Source: Termitomyces sp. T153
Lineage: Eukaryota; Basidiomycota; Agaricomycetes; Agaricales; Lyophyllaceae
Reading direction: 5' to 3'
Length of the DNA stretch: 64,000 bases
Assembly (NCBI GenBank): GCA_018296165.2
Contig: JACKQL020000036.1
Location: 124,001 to 188,000, forward strand
Shown here: piece after piece, positions 1 through 13,500 of the stretch
How positions within the stretch are numbered: the stretch's first letter is position 1
How the letters are laid out: each line of letters begins with the position of its first letter
Program-made: the position numbers and the translations under genes
The notes under the pieces: generated by a model
Told to the model about the DNA's origin: nothing
Database searches by the model: none
Seen by the model: the letters and a program-made list of their open reading frames with translations, nothing else

Positions 1-2556
1 TTGTTTGCTTTTAACTATGCTGTATGCATCATAGTGAAGTGTGCTTCATTGTTGCCTGTGTCAGTGTACTGTATTGCTGCCAGTTATTTCTCAGCATTGA
101 TCTGGTGTAGGTCTGACCTGGCATTGTAGATAGTGGCCAATAAATTCCAGGCATCTGCTACAGAGCTACATGCTGATGGGGTTCATGATGTTCAGGGTTA
201 CTATGCTGCAGGCATATGCATCCCACTGCATTCATTCGGTCACTGATGGGTTTGGGTCTCTCCACCAAGTAGTGGTTGTGGTTTTGTAGGTTGCTTAGCT
301 GTCACTATTTCCTTGACAGTTTCTGCTTTTATGCTTTTTTTGGGGGGTGGGGGATTTTGATTTTGCCATTCAGATATCCATATACACTGCATCTGCAGGC
401 AGCTTTGACAATAGTTATTTTGAATGACAGCCAGTTTAAGCCATCAAATTTTTCTTCTACTTGCAGCAGAAATAAATTTGAGTTGCCAGACATGTTTTCC
501 TTTGGATCTGGGAGGTTGGGGGTTGGCTAATCTGTCTACGTTATAGCACATATTAGTATCCCCTTGTGTCCTGTGTGACTTGTCTCCAACAATAACTAAC
601 CTCTACCCTTGACTTACCTCAGTGCAAGATGTGACATGAACCTGCCCTTATAACTGCCACATACATCTCTGAGAGGAAAAATATATCATACAATAATTTG
701 GACTGGACCTATACTATATAATCTATTTACAATAAGGCATAGAGTATTTACTCTACCCCCACCTCTTAGCCCTGTGTGGCTTGCCAGTGTATAAACAGAG
801 ATTACCATCATGCAATCATATTGACTGGTTAGTGCTCAGCCATCAGACATGGGAAACATTTATAGCTATAAGCTCACCATGCTAGGCCATTGGAGGATGA
901 GAATTTTTCCCCAGTTAATGGTTGCTGTCACTGTCTTTTTACTGTGAATATTTGGCTGTGTGGATGGCACTCCTACTGCCATGTGTCAGGAGATGAAATT
1001 TTCAGTCAATTTGTTTTGTAGCTCTGTCTCCTGGACACATAGCCTTCAAACCTCTAGGCAATCTAAGTAGTGATTTTTTCAGAGAAATTTATACCATGTG
1101 AGAGATGTTGACCCATGACTGAGTCAGAGGTATCCAAGGTGGAGTCACATGCACAATATGGCAGATCAGGCTAGGTAGGTAGGTCAAAGCCTTGACTCCT
1201 TAATTTTCTTGGAGGGTAATAGTATCCATCCAAAAAAGAAAATTGTTTAACAAGAATTGGATATACAAAGTTGAATTTGGGAGTTATTCTTTCCTCCAGC
1301 TGGCCACCAAAAGTTCAAGAATGGCAGTAAGTAATATTTCCAACTCTCATTTATACTTACATCAATGTGCTAATTCTTGCTAAACCTAATCAGTCAGAAA
1401 TTAATGAATTGAACTTGGTTGTCATGTCTATACTGAGTAAGATCTCAACATTAGTTCTGAAATATGTCACCTGTTTGAAAAGTATTATATATATTGTATT
1501 GGCTTAGAAAAGAGAGTGAATGAGTGGGTGTGTAAAGCCTGCAATGTTAACAAATGTGGTGGTGGGAATGAGAGCTTGGTTTGAAACTAGCTGGTGATCC
1601 AATTACTCTATTTGGAAGATTAGTCAGCAGATAAGTAGGTTGAGCTAAGACGACCTTAAAAAATTGACCCAATATGTATTATTTTGATTTCATTATCTCC
1701 TTGGAGGTACTAAAAATCTAGAAAGTGAAATTGTTGTCACACCCAGATCACAGGTCAAGTTCTGGCTTTGCTTGGAAGGAATCCTCAAGCAATGCTCATC
1801 ATCAATGTAGTTGCTGCTAGCATGGTGGTCTATCTTACAAAAAGTTGAAAAAGTGTATTACTGAGGAAGATTACTGTGATATGAATTAGAACATTAGTAT
1901 AAGGGAGAGTTACATATGAGATCTTGTAATCTCAAGCTGCATTTTTAACTGGCATGAAAACTCCATTTTTGAGTCTGTACAAGTCTTCTGTATGAGGTTT
2001 TTGGTTGCCAGGCTGACAGAATTGCAATGAACAGCTGTATGAATCATTTTTTTTAAGAAGTGTTGAAACAGTTGTAGAATTTAGTGCTCTGCCCCATATG
2101 CAGATCTTCAATAGCCCTTAAATTGTCACACTTTTTTGAGTTGAAACACAAAGATTTCTTTTTCATAGGGCTTTTGTAAGGAGACTGGTCTTTAAACTGT
2201 TCCACCCTTGCCTAGCTTGGTCTATGGGGATTGGCACCTCTATTTAGCTGACCTCCAGACCACCTGGCCCCTTCTTACTCCCTCACCATCTTGGCTCCCA
2301 TGCCTAATGGGTATATTGTACCTAGCACATGGTATATTATTGTTGATCATTGATCCTTCTACTACTAGACTCAATTAGTCAATAGTTCATAGTCATTAGC
2401 CTCTACATATAGGCTGTAGTCAGCAGCCTCCAACTTAGTCATAGGTACTTAGTCATCTAGTAGCCTTGTAGTATATAGGCAGACCTGGAGATAGAATATC
2501 CCCAGTCTGAATAATAGCATTGCTTCTGGGTTTATTCACTAGCATAACTGTATGCT
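1..2556. other. CpG-poor DNA with no recognisable gene
   Basis: No open frame here resembles a known protein, and the longest are short and out of context. The stretch is rich in TG and CA and has only a few CpG (for example near 235, 538 and 1650). That is the look of an old methylated repeat after deamination. It may be the remains of retroelements too decayed to recognise. I see no RNA gene, array or clear repeat pair in it. Confidence 0.6.
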
Positions 2557-2904
2557 TGTCACGGGACCACTGCATCTGGACCTCTGGATTGTTTCTTTTA
2601 TTCTGAGATAACCACTCATTGTATCCCATTGTTGGGTCATGTGATTAGGTCAGCACATGCATGGTTGCAACCATGCATGTGCAAGTCATGTGATCTTTCT
2701 GTCCTACTGTATAGTTGTGTCATATGAGTCTGAAGGCTTAGAGTATAGCATCTGGCCTAGGGAGTTCTTCAGACTTGTTCTCTTTAGATCTCCCTTTGCT
2801 AGGCATGTAGTATACTTTTAGACACCATACCATACTAAATAGACTTTGGATCTCCCTTTGCCAGTTGTCTTATTGAGCCACAGCCTCTCGAGGTTGCTCT
2901 TACA
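2557..2904 (+). repeat. 5' LTR of outer chromovirus
   Basis: It begins TGTCACGGGACC and ends CTCTTACA, the usual TG...CA form. From about 2585 on it is similar to 17165-17482, including the shared stretch that mentions CTTTGGATCTCCCTTTGCCA. Gag starts about 125 bp downstream. The upstream end is set by the TG and could be off by some bases. Confidence 0.65.
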
Positions 2905-3028
2905 GCAGAACAAGTCTCTAAATTTGGTCTGAGAGCCCTCTTTTTTGATTGCCTGAGTTCCTACTTGGTTCTTCCAAGAAAAAAGGTCCCTCTTCCACCA
3001 GTGTCTTAGTACCCTCTGTGCTCCTCCT

Positions 3029-4318
3029 ATGACCCAACCAACCTCTCCAGCACCTCTTCCTGATGCTTCAAGCCCCCAGGACAATGCTTGGAGTTGTTTG
3101 CTGTTTCTGGAGTCACAGGTTCAACTTACTCAAGCCTCCCTTACTTCCCCCACTGCTGAACTCACTGGACTCCATCAAACTACCAAAGCAGTGTCCCTTT
3201 CCCTTCAGGATCTCCTGAAACATCTTCTCCTCACTCCTACTCCTACCTCTGGACCTCCAGCTACTGCAGAAAGGTTCTCTTCCATACCTAGCTTGGAGGT
3301 TTCAGCACCCTGCTCCAAACTTCCTTGCTCCATGCTCTCTGGCATATTTGATGGGGACTATAGAGTTAGGGAACATTTCCTACAGCCTTGTATCACCTAT
3401 AACCAGTTGAGCAGTGAAGCCTTTGCCTCTGATGCTTTGAAAATTGCCTGGTTGCCTCTTACATGAAGGCAGGCCAAGCCTTGACCTATGCATTGCACAT
3501 TTTTTGATGCCCAGAAGGAGTTGAGAGTTTTTCTGGCTAGATGAAGTTTGAGTTTGAGTTCCAAGCTGAGTTCTTTCCCCTTGACCCTGCCAAGACCACA
3601 GCTCTTTCCCTTCGAAACTGAACCCAGTATGGTCAAGGGCCCTTCAAAACTGAACCCAGTATGGTTAGGGAAAGCAGTCACTTAACGAGTACATTGACTC
3701 TTTCCATGCCTTAGTTAAACAGGCTGGATATCCAGATGGTCTGCAACTCTGCCTAATCTTCCAAGACAGACTCTACTCCTCTCTCATGGATTACATTGAC
3801 AATATGGTGGAGGGGTGCCCAGATAATGAGCACATCAATACCTGGTACAAGGTGGTATATGAGCAGTGGCAGCTGATGGAACTGCAATGTGAATGGACAC
3901 AACCCTTGACATTTCCTTTTTCTCATGGTGGGTTCACTCTCCAAGTTCCCTCTTCCATGCCTGCTTCAGCAGCACCATGAGCAGGTGCAGCTCTTTCCAG
4001 TCCATCTCATGCTGCCTCCTTGTGCTCCCTATCCCAAGGGAGTCCCAATGGATGTTGAGACCTCCCAACAGCAATACTCTACTCTTCTGTTGTACCAACA
4101 CTGTAGAAAGGTGAGTCATTTTGCCTGTTACTGTTCTCAAGAGCTAGAAGTCCACTATCTGTTTACATCAGAGCAAGAAAAACTGCTTATCTAACTCCTG
4201 GCTGTCCAAGATGCAATGGGAACCCCCTCTTCTGATGCACCTAGAGCTGTCTGCTCTGAAGAGGTGACCAATGTATTGGAAGAGGTTCCAGCCAAGTTTG
4301 AGGAGGATTTTTAGAAGG
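3029..4318 (+). pseudogene. gag remnant of outer chromovirus
   Basis: Gag makes the retroelement particle. The frame opens at an ATG at 3029 (MTQPTSPAPL...), stays open for 145 codons, then continues in pieces through shifts. A zinc-knuckle relic lies near 4085-4140, where the pattern CxxC-H-C has lost its first cysteine (Tyr in its place, a TGT-to-TAT change). The matching gag of the nested element starts with a similar leader at 9084, which supports the start. It is clearly not functional. Confidence 0.7.
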
Positions 4319-4670
4319 GAAACAGATGATCTGTATGCTTCCATTGCCTAGTGCTAATTATTCTGATCCCTTGTCTATAAAATCAAACATATCTGTTGCT
4401 GCCTTTGATACTATGCCTGAAATGATAAGTATCAGGGGACATCCCACTTGCTTCCCCTTCTCCTTCTCCAGTTCTTGTCAGATTTCTCCTGCTATAGTTT
4501 TCCTTTATTCTCCTTCCTTTTCCCTATCTATTGGTCCTAGTTTCAGCTCTTAGGCTGCACTGGTTCTCTGTCTGTAATTCAGACAAGTGTGGCCCCTTTG
4601 ACACTTTCACCAGCTTATGTAACTGCTGACCAATTGCTGACACATCACTTTTGTCTTTTTTTCTGTCATA

Positions 4671-4808
4671 CTGTACAGTTGTTTCTCATGCTTCTGAAGC
4701 CTCTGAAGTGTCACACCTGGCCTAGGGAATCCCTAGACTTGTTCTCTTTAGATTTCCCTTTGCCAGCTGTGTGATTGAGCCACAGCCTCCAGAGGTTGCC
4801 CTTACAAT
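4671..4808 (+). repeat. LTR fragment inside the outer element
   Basis: This segment, from CTGTACAGTTG to GGTTGCCCTTACA, matches the 3' part of the LTR at 2557-2904. It lies between the gag remnant and the protease. No second LTR edge or target duplication is visible, so it could be a truncated insertion or a template-switch product. Confidence 0.5.
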
Positions 4809-4989
4809 AAGCCCCTCCTTAGAAATACAAACCCCCTCTCTAGCTAAAGTCTCCACTAGAAACACACCTCCTAACCCATGTCTCCAGGTTCCTGCATGGA
4901 AACACTGTCTCCCCTGTTGTTACATTGTTGCTTCTACTCCTTTTGCCAACTCTCTAAAGCTATAGGTAGAAATTAAGACAACAGACACT

Positions 4990-6119
4990 TAGCAGACCCA
5001 AAGTGTGGTTGCCCTACTTGATAGTGGGGCAACATGCCTCTTCCTGGACACCAACTCTCTGCAACAACACTGCCTCACTACTTGTCCTCTTTCTTGTCCT
5101 ATCTCTGTATACAATGTGGATAGCACGCTCAATGAAGCTGGCTCTATTTGCTCCATGGTGGAATGAGACCTCTGCTATTGAGACTACTCAGAGTGGGCTG
5201 CTTTTGCTGTTGCTAGCTTAGAAAAACAAGATATGATTTTGGGGTTCACCTGCTTATATGAACACAACCCTGAGATTGACTAGACTAAGAGTGAGGTGAA
5301 GATGAGCCACTGTCCTTGTCATTGCATTACTTGTATAGAAGAAGCCTATAAAGAGCAGAGAGCCAAGGTTTGCAAGCATGCTGCTAGGCATGCCTGTCAT
5401 ACTGAGCAGCTCCCTTATACTGATCTTGACCTTCAGAGTCCTCCCCCTCTGGCATTCCCTCATAAAGAGGCCCTCTATAAGAATGTCCAAGGTGCTGGGT
5501 GTGAACCTCAGGAGAAAGAGAAATATAAAGGAGAATGGACTAGTGCTCTGGACCCAGAGCTTCTAGAAAAAACCATAGAGATGGGTGATAGGATTTATGC
5601 TACAACCCTCTGCCCCCCTCCTACAGTGGCAGAGATCTGGGCCAGTCAGACCACTTCTCAATGTCTGGCAGAGGCATTTGCAGCAAACTCACAGCCCAAG
5701 CCTTTTTGTAGCACAGTTCCCAATTACCTCCATGGTTTTGAGGGCATATTCTCCAAGGCATCCTTTGATTCACTTCTAGAGTGTAAGCAGTGGGATCATG
5801 CAATTGAGCTGATACCAGATGCAGAGCCTTCTAGCTGCTATCCACTTGTGCCCCACAAGCAGGATGAGCTGGATGTATTCCTACAAGAGAATCTTAGCTC
5901 AGAACAAATACAACCCTCTAATTTCCAATGGCCTCCCCAGTCTTTTTTTATTAAGAAGAAGGATGGGTCTCTTTATCTGGTTCAGGATTATAGAGTCTTG
6001 AATGCAATGATGGTGAAGAACTGCTATCCCTTACCACTCATCTCAGAACTTATCAACAACCTTTGAGGTGCATGCTACTTCACTAAGTTGGATGTCCATT
6101 GGGGCTACAACAATGTGTG
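4990..6119 (+). pseudogene. Protease and N-terminal reverse transcriptase of outer chromovirus
   Basis: The protease active-site relic reads ALLDSGATCLF near 5010-5045. A 256-codon open stretch (5296-6066) holds the linker and the first part of the reverse transcriptase, with the segment FFIKKKDGSLYLVQDYRVLN near 5945-6005. The frame is then cut at about 6119 by a minus-strand solo LTR and resumes at 7149 with the next residues of the same domain. Several stops precede the open stretch, so this is a dead copy. Confidence 0.75.
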
Positions 6120-7148
6120 TGTCAGGTTCTACTGACTATGGGGGCTCAGCTTAACTGAGTAAGTCCTTATGCAATATTCTGCACTTATAACTTAGCATTT
6201 TTAAGGTGGTCCAGACTTTAGATACTTGCAAGGATAAGCCAAGGGAGGTGGTCCAAGCAAGTCTAGAGTGGTCCAAGGGAGTCTAAGACCAGGTACAATA
6301 AGGGTTGAGTTTGGAGGTGCATCAGGCACAAGTCCATAGGTGAATATACAGACTGTGGGGCAAGCAGAGGCTATACAAGTGATGGGAGTGGAGCCAGAGA
6401 TTGATGGGGAATCAATTAATGATGATAGGTTCTTGGGCTGAGCATAGAATGAGGTCCAGAGTTAATTATGAATGTTGGAGTGTTGTAATTTATGTGCAGA
6501 GTTTGTAACAGCATTAGAGTGAAAGGAACTTAGTCAATAATAAAGGAAACAGGGATAGACAAGGCAAGACAGAGACAAAAACAAGATAGATTGAGAGAGA
6601 CATAAGACTAGAGATGGAAACAGAGATGAAATGTTACAAAAAACAGATAATCACAGGTAATATCAAGACTAGTGTAATGGATGCTACTCTACAACTTATA
6701 TATCAACTACTGGACCTCCTCTGGGAGTTAAGGGTGTGATGGCAGGGCTCATCAGAGCTGTGCAGGGTTGATGGATGTCAGTTCTGATCAGATGGTGGGC
6801 TGTGTTGATGTTCTGATGAAAACTGATGAGAATGTGGTCTGCTCTGTAGTCATCAGAAAATTCTGGAGCAGTCAAGTAGGTTGGGGAGACAAGCTAGCAA
6901 CATGTGCCTAGGTTAGGAGAAATGTCAGAGAGGCTTGGGAGCTTCTTGGTAAGAGAAGGAAAACTGATGGGGCCTGCAGTGGATGTGCCAGGATTTGCCA
7001 AAAAAAGTCATTGGAGTTTGCCAAGGAAGCATCAGAGTTAGCTAGGGCAGACACCATGGGTGAATGAAGATTGAAGTGAGTTGAGGAGGTGAAGGAGCAG
7101 AGTGGCTTAGTAAGAGGTCCAGCAAAGGTCTGGAAGTGGGTTGTAACA
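6120..7148 (-). repeat. Decayed solo LTR inside reverse transcriptase
   Basis: It starts TGTCAGGTTCTACTGAC and ends GGGTTGTAACA. Read on the minus strand it is the same LTR as the CpG-rich copies at 36688, 41835 and 57093, but with most CpG changed to TG or CA. It splits the reverse transcriptase between two adjacent residues. The flanking five bases are GTGTG on the left and ATGCA on the right. They would be copies of one site only if deamination changed each of them. No internal retroelement region is attached. Confidence 0.8.
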
Positions 7149-8609
7149 ATGCACATCAAAGAAAGAGATGAGTGGAAGGCAGTGTTCCAAACTAATTGCA
7201 GACTCTTTAAACCTCTGGTGATGTTCTTTGGTCTCACTAATAGCCCAGCCACTTTCCAGACCATGATGAATGACATTCTCTATAATCTGATTGCAGAAGG
7301 TGTTATTTGCATATATTTTGACAATATCCTCATCTACATTAAAACCTTAGAAGAGCATTATCAGGTCACACACATTGTCTTGGAACACCCTGCCAACACC
7401 AGCTCTACCTGAAGCCCAAGAAGTGTGAATTTGAGCAGACTAAGGTGGAGTACCTAGGTTTGATCATTTTGCATGGAATGGTAGAGATGGACTCCATTAA
7501 AGTGGTAGGTATAGCAGAGTGGCCTGAGCCAAGGAACAAGAAGAAAGTGCAGGCTTTTTTTGGGTTTGTCAACTTTTACTGGAGGTTCATACAGGATTTC
7601 TCCCACCATTCCTGTCCCCTCTTTGACCTCACTGTCAAGGACACAGCATGGCAGTAGGAGTCCTTGCAGCAAGCTGTCTTTGATGCCCTCAAGCAAGCTG
7701 TTACCTCAAAGCCTGTTCTTCTGTTCCCAAACAATAACTCTCATTTTTGTGTTGAAGCAGATAGCTCAGACTTTGCTGCAGGAGCAGTCCTCTCTCAGCA
7801 GTCAAAGAAGGATGGCAAGTGGCATCCAGTAGCCTTCTACTCTAAAAACCTTAATGCAGTAAAACAGAATTATGAGATCCATGACAAGGAGATGCTTGCA
7901 ATTATTTGGTCCTTTGAAGAATGGTGGCATTTTCTTGAGGGTGCATGACATAAGTTTGAAGTCTGGATAGACTACAAGAATCTTAAGTACTTCCATTCCA
8001 CTAAGAAGCTCAATTGATGCCAAGCTTGGTGGTTCCTGTACCTGGCCAACTTTGACTTCTCACTGCATCACAAACCTGGATAGAGCATGGGCAAACCAGA
8101 TGTATTGTCTAAGCAGGCTGACCATGGCATGGGGGCAGGGAATAACAACAACATCATCCTCTTCAAGCCTGAGCTCTTTGCCATCCATGTGCTAGAAGGA
8201 ATTGTAGTTCAAGGGGACAAGGCAAACATTCTCAGAGACATTCAAAGAGGAAATTGAGAGGGTGCACAAGAGGATGTGGTTGCTCAAGCTACACAGGCCC
8301 TGTGAGCTTGTTGAGCAAGCAGAGTTAAGTCTGTGCATGCAGATGAGTGGAGTCTCCAGGATGGGCTCCTGACCTTCCAAGAACACATCTATGTGCTTAA
8401 CATTCCAGAACTTTGTTGGCACATTGTAGAGCAACACCATAGCTCTCAGGTAGCTGGACATCTGAGAAGGTGGAAAATGCTGGAGCTGATATTCTAGAAT
8501 TACTGGTAGCTATAGATCTTCCAATATGTAGGCACCTACACTAGCACCTGTGATCTCTGTCTCCACACCAGGCCTTATTGCTAAGCACTCATGAGTCAGC
8601 TCTACTCTC
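7149..8609 (+). pseudogene. RT, RNase H and integrase zinc domain of outer chromovirus
   Basis: The reverse transcriptase continues with HIKERDEW and reaches the active-site block at about 7314-7330, which reads YFDNILIY where YxDD is expected, a GAT-to-AAT type change. A tether domain (7445-7657) and RNase H (7664-7948) follow, including EADSSDFAAGAVL and YEIHDKEMLAII. The HHCC-type integrase zinc region runs from about 8330 to 8600. The frame is broken several times and stops at 8609, where the nested element begins. Confidence 0.78.
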
Positions 8610-8977
8610 TGTCAGGGGACTTCCATTTCCAACCTCCACAACTTGTTCCAGCATCTTTGCAGCTTGTTCAATATCTCCAGGGCTTGTTTTAGAACTCCAG
8701 AGATCTCTGGAGACCCACAGAACTTTCCATATTACCTCACCAATCATCTTCTAGGGGCTAGAGCTAGCTCTGGCCTTCTGTATAGTTGTTTCTATGTCTC
8801 TACTGCCTGCTGATGCACTGCACCAAGCAGCGGAGATTCTTAGACTTGTTCTCTTTAGATTCCTCTCTGCTAGATAATTAGTTACTGCTTGTATTTTCAT
8901 CTACTTACTAATATACTTTGTATTCCCCTCTGCTAGCTGCATGATTTGGATCTCCCACCCCAGAAGTTGCCCTTATA
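8610..8977 (+). repeat. 5' LTR of nested chromovirus
   Basis: It begins TGTCAGGGGACTTCC and ends CCCTTATA, a decayed form of CTTACA. It matches 14465-14823 throughout. The same LTR family occurs on the minus strand at 40784-41152. Confidence 0.8.
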
Positions 8978-9083
8978 GCACAACAAGTCTTCTAAAACTG
9001 GTTTGGAAGCCCCTCATAGCCACAGGAAACCTCTAAGCTGCTATTTGTCACTTCTCCATCAGAACTAAGCACCACAGAGTTCT

Positions 9084-10300
9084 ATGTCTCAGCCTGCCAA
9101 CCCAGATACCCCTGTGGAGGCTCTGGCTCCACAGAATGAAGCCTGGACTTGCCTGCTACGCCTAAAAAACCAGGTGCAACTCATGCAATCATTTCTTATC
9201 CACCATACAACTAAACTCTCCACCCTCCATCAAACTACAGATCTTATCTCCCAATCACTTTAGGTGCTGCTCAAGCACCTGCACCTTACTTCTGTACCTC
9301 TTCTGGTTGTGGAACCTACTCCGACTGCTCTTGTATCTGTCTCCACAGCTTCAGTGACCCTACAACTGCAGATTTCATGCTTTGTGCTTCCAGACATATA
9401 TGATAATGCTCACTCTAGCAGGGAATGTTTTTTCCAGTCCTGCCTCACCTACATCTACCTCAGCAGGGATGCCTTTGATTTCAATGTATTGAAAATAACC
9501 TGAGTACTGTCATACATAAAGGCTGGATGTGCCTCCACCTATGCATTGTGAGTCTTCCATTGCCTTGAAGGTGTGGGAAGTTTCCTAGACTGGGCCACCT
9601 CTAAGAAGGACTTCTGAGTGGAGTTTTTTCCACTTGACTCTGCTAAAACTGCTGCCCTGATGCTATGTGACTAGAAGCAATATGGGCAAGGGAAGCAAAC
9701 TTTAGATGAGTACATCAACTTTTTCTAGGCACTAGTCAAGCAAGCTGTCTACTCCAATGGCCTTCAGTATGTCTTATTGGGATGGCCTGCACTCCACACT
9801 GGTGGAACACATCAACAATCTTGTGGAGGGCCACCCTGATGACAAAAGGATTGCTTTGTAGTATGAGATAGTCTGAGATCAGTGGCAACTCATGGAGATT
9901 TGACAGGAGCTCTATTGCATGCACCCTATGCTGGTCAGCAGTCTCTAATATTTCACACCTGCTTGCCCAGCACCTGCCCTCACTCCAACCATCCCCACAC
10001 CATGCCCTTTGCCACCAGGCATTCCCATGGAAGTGGATGCAGCCCAACAGCTCCACACTGCACTGTTACTGTGTCAGAGATGCAAGGAGCCTGGGCATTT
10101 TGCATGATACTGCCCTTTGGGTCTAGAAGTGTGTTACCTCTTCATAGTGGAGCAGGAGGAACTCCTCCTGCAATTGCTGGTTGCAAAGAACACTGCTAGA
10201 GCTCTGTTGCCAGATGAGCTGATGCTGAAGTTGACTCTAGAGGAGATTTGTGCTTGCATATCACCCCCAGAACTGGAGGAGGATTTTTAGTCAAGTGGCA
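9084..10300 (+). pseudogene. gag remnant of nested chromovirus
   Basis: The frame opens at an ATG at 9084 (MSQPANPDTP...) about 105 bp after the LTR. It carries a capsid-like region and a recognisable zinc knuckle, CQRCKEPGHFA-stop-YC, near 10070-10115, where the stop replaces a Trp codon (TGG to TGA). Multiple other stops and shifts are present. The minus-strand relic at 39505-40620 is a second copy of this gag family. Confidence 0.75.
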
Positions 10301-10539
10301 GATGAGGTGTATGCTTCCATCACTGAGTAATAACAGGTTCTCATGTTTGTTGTTAGAAAATGAAATTGCTTTTTCTAATGCCCCTCATTCTAAGACACAA
10401 GAACCTCAATATTCCTCTCTAAACATACAAATACCAACTCTGGAGCCTCCACCAAGTTCCCTAATGCTAGCCAGGGTCTGCCAGTGCCACCCCTCTGAGC
10501 ACACCAAATGCCCTGGCAGTATGTAATGGCTTCAAGCCT

Positions 10540-13500
10540 GTCTGCCAACTTCCTGTGCCTTGATGTGAAGATAGAGATCATGGACACCCAGCAAACCCAC
10601 AGAATCACTGCTCTCCTAGATAGTGGAGTGACAGGACTGTTTTTGGACTTGGGGTTTATCAAGTGCCATGGCCTGACCATGCAGCCACTCTCCAAGCCCA
10701 TTCCAGTCTTCAACATTGACAGAATGCCTAATGAAGCAGGTGCCATCAGCTCTGTAGTTGACTTTGTCCTCCATTATTGAAACCATGCAGAGCATGCAGT
10801 CTTTGCCATCACTAGCTTGGGCAGACAGGACATGATTCTTAGCTTTACATGGCTCTGTAAGCACAACCCTAAAGTAGACTGGGCCAAGGGTGAGGTAACA
10901 ATGAGCAAGTGCCTTCAGAAGTGCTCTGCCTGTACCACAGAGGCCAAGAAAGAATGCCAGGCTCAAGTTCAAAAGTGCATGGCCATCTGTGCATGCTGTG
11001 CTAGCCCTGTCCCCTTCTCTGACTTAGATCTCCTGGATCCCCCACCTCTGGTGTTCCCCCATAGAGAGGCTCTCTATGAGGACAACTGGAGTGGCAGCAG
11101 AGCTCTGGAGAAGGAACATGGAGAGGAGTTTAGAGGCACACTCAATCCAGAGCTTCTGGACAAAGCAGTAGAGGTGGGGGACTGAATTTATGCTACCATC
11201 TTATATTTGCTGCTCTCTACCATGGAGATTTGGGCAAGCCAGACTACATTTCAGTAACTGGCTCAGGCATTTGCTGCTAACTTTGTGCCCTGGGAGTTCT
11301 GGGACATCATACCCCCCTACTTCCATGCATTCAAGGATGTGTTCTCCAAGGCCTTGTTTGACTTGCTCCCAATGCACAAGCAGTGGGACCATGCTATTGA
11401 ACTATTGCTGGACTCCACACTCTCCAGCTATAAGGTCTACCCACTAATGCCCAAGGAGCAGGACAAACTCAATGCCTTCCTACAAGAAAACCTAGACTCC
11501 AGTTGCATATGCCCCTCAAAATTTCCAATGGCTTCTCTGGTCTTCTTCATTAAGGAGAAAGATGGCTCCTTCTGACTGGTTCAGGACTACTGAGTTCTCA
11601 ATGCCATAACCATGAAGAACTGCTACTCCCTCCCCCTCATCTCTGAGCTCATCAACAACCTCCAGAGTGTGTGGTACTTCATCAGACTGGATGTCCAGTG
11701 GGGCTACAACAATATGCATATCCAGGAGGGAGACAAGTGGAAGGCCACCTTTTAGACCAATTGGGGATTGTTCAAACTCTTGTCATGTTCTTTAGACTCA
11801 CTAATAGCCCAGCCACCTTTCAGACATGATGAACAACATTTTTCAAGACTTCATTGCCAAAGGCATAGTATGTGTATACCTTGACAACATCCTCATCTAC
11901 ACCAAAATGCTGGAAGAGCACCACTGGATCACACACCTCATTTTGAAATGTCTCTGCCAGCACTAGCTATACCTCAAACTGAAGAAGTGCAAGTTTGAAC
12001 AGACTCAGATTGAGTATCTAGGCCTGATCATCTCACATGGAACAGTAGAGATGGATTCAGTGAAGATGGTGGATATTGCAGAATGGCCAGAGCCCAAGAA
12101 TAAGAAGGAGGAGCAGGTCTTTCTAGGCTTTGCAAACTTCTACTGGAGGTTCATCCAGGACTTCTTGCATCATGCCCACTTGCTATTTGACTTCACTAGG
12201 AAGGATGTTGCATGGAGCTGGGGGTCTCTAGAGCAAATGGTCTTCAGCACTCTCAACATGCAGTTACCTCTGGACCCATTCTCCTCTTCCCAGACAACAA
12301 CTCTTCCTTCCAAGTCAAAGCTAACAGCTCCAACTTTGCCACTGAGGCAGTTCTCTTGCAACTGTCCCCAGAAGATGGGAAGTGGGATCCAGTGGCCTTC
12401 TGCTCCAAGAGCCTGAATGTGGTAGAGCATAACTACAAGATCCACAACAAGGAGATGCTGGCTATCATCCAGTCATTTGAGGAGTGGTGGCATTTTCTGG
12501 AAGGTGTATAGCACAAGTTTGAGGTCTGAACAGATCACAAAAACCTCAAGTACTTCTGAATAGCTAAGAAACTCAATTGTCAACAAGCCTGATGGTCCTT
12601 CTACCTAGCCAACTTTGACTTCTTGCTGCACCACAAGCCTAGCTAGAGCATGGGGAAACCAGATGCTCTGTCCCAGAGAGTGGACCACAGCACTGGAGAG
12701 GAGAACAATAGCAACATTGTGCTCTTCCAACTTGAACTGTTTATGATCCAAGCCATAGAAGGTCTAGCCATCAAAGGAGTGGAGGTAGACATTCTCCAGG
12801 ATATCTGGCGGAGCAACTGAGATGGTCAGCAGGAGGATCTTGTTGCTCAGGCAGCTCAGGTGCTGAAGTTGAGACATATTATGGGCACCAAATTGGTCTG
12901 CACAGACAAATAGGCCCTTTGGAATGGGATCTTGACCTTCTAGGATTGTATCTATGTGCCCAACATTCCAGAGCTCTGCCAGAGGATTGTAGAGCAACAC
13001 TACAACTTCTACATTGCTGGGCATCTCAGACAATAGAAAACATTGGAGCTGGTATTGCAGAATTACTAGTGGCCCCAGATGTCTTGGTATATTGGGTTCT
13101 ATACTAGTACATGCAATCTCTGTCTCTGGACCAAGTCCCAGCACTGCCTCCTCTCTGGACAGCTACACTCATTGCCTGTGCCTGTGGAGTATCTGTGCCT
13201 GTGGAGCAATGGAGCATTGCCTTAGTGGATTCCATTGTAGAGAGCTCCTTGATGCCCATGGTTACAATGCGATCATAGTGGTAGTAGACCTGTATGGCAA
13301 GTGAGTGCACTTCATTCCAACTCACACCACCTGCTCTGCTATGGGTGCTGCAAACCTGTACTGGAGGAATGTCTGGAAGCTCTACAGCCTCTCTGATGCC
13401 AAGTTCCAATACAACAACCATGTTCATGCTTCCACCCAATTCTCCTCATTCTTCCTCAATACTAGACAACACCTATGCATGGGCTTCAAACTCTGGGCCT

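Noticed and set aside
276..530. An 84-codon frame in the left repeat-like DNA
   Set aside because: No similarity to any family that I know, no neighbours, no splice or promoter signs, and it lies in CpG-poor decayed DNA.
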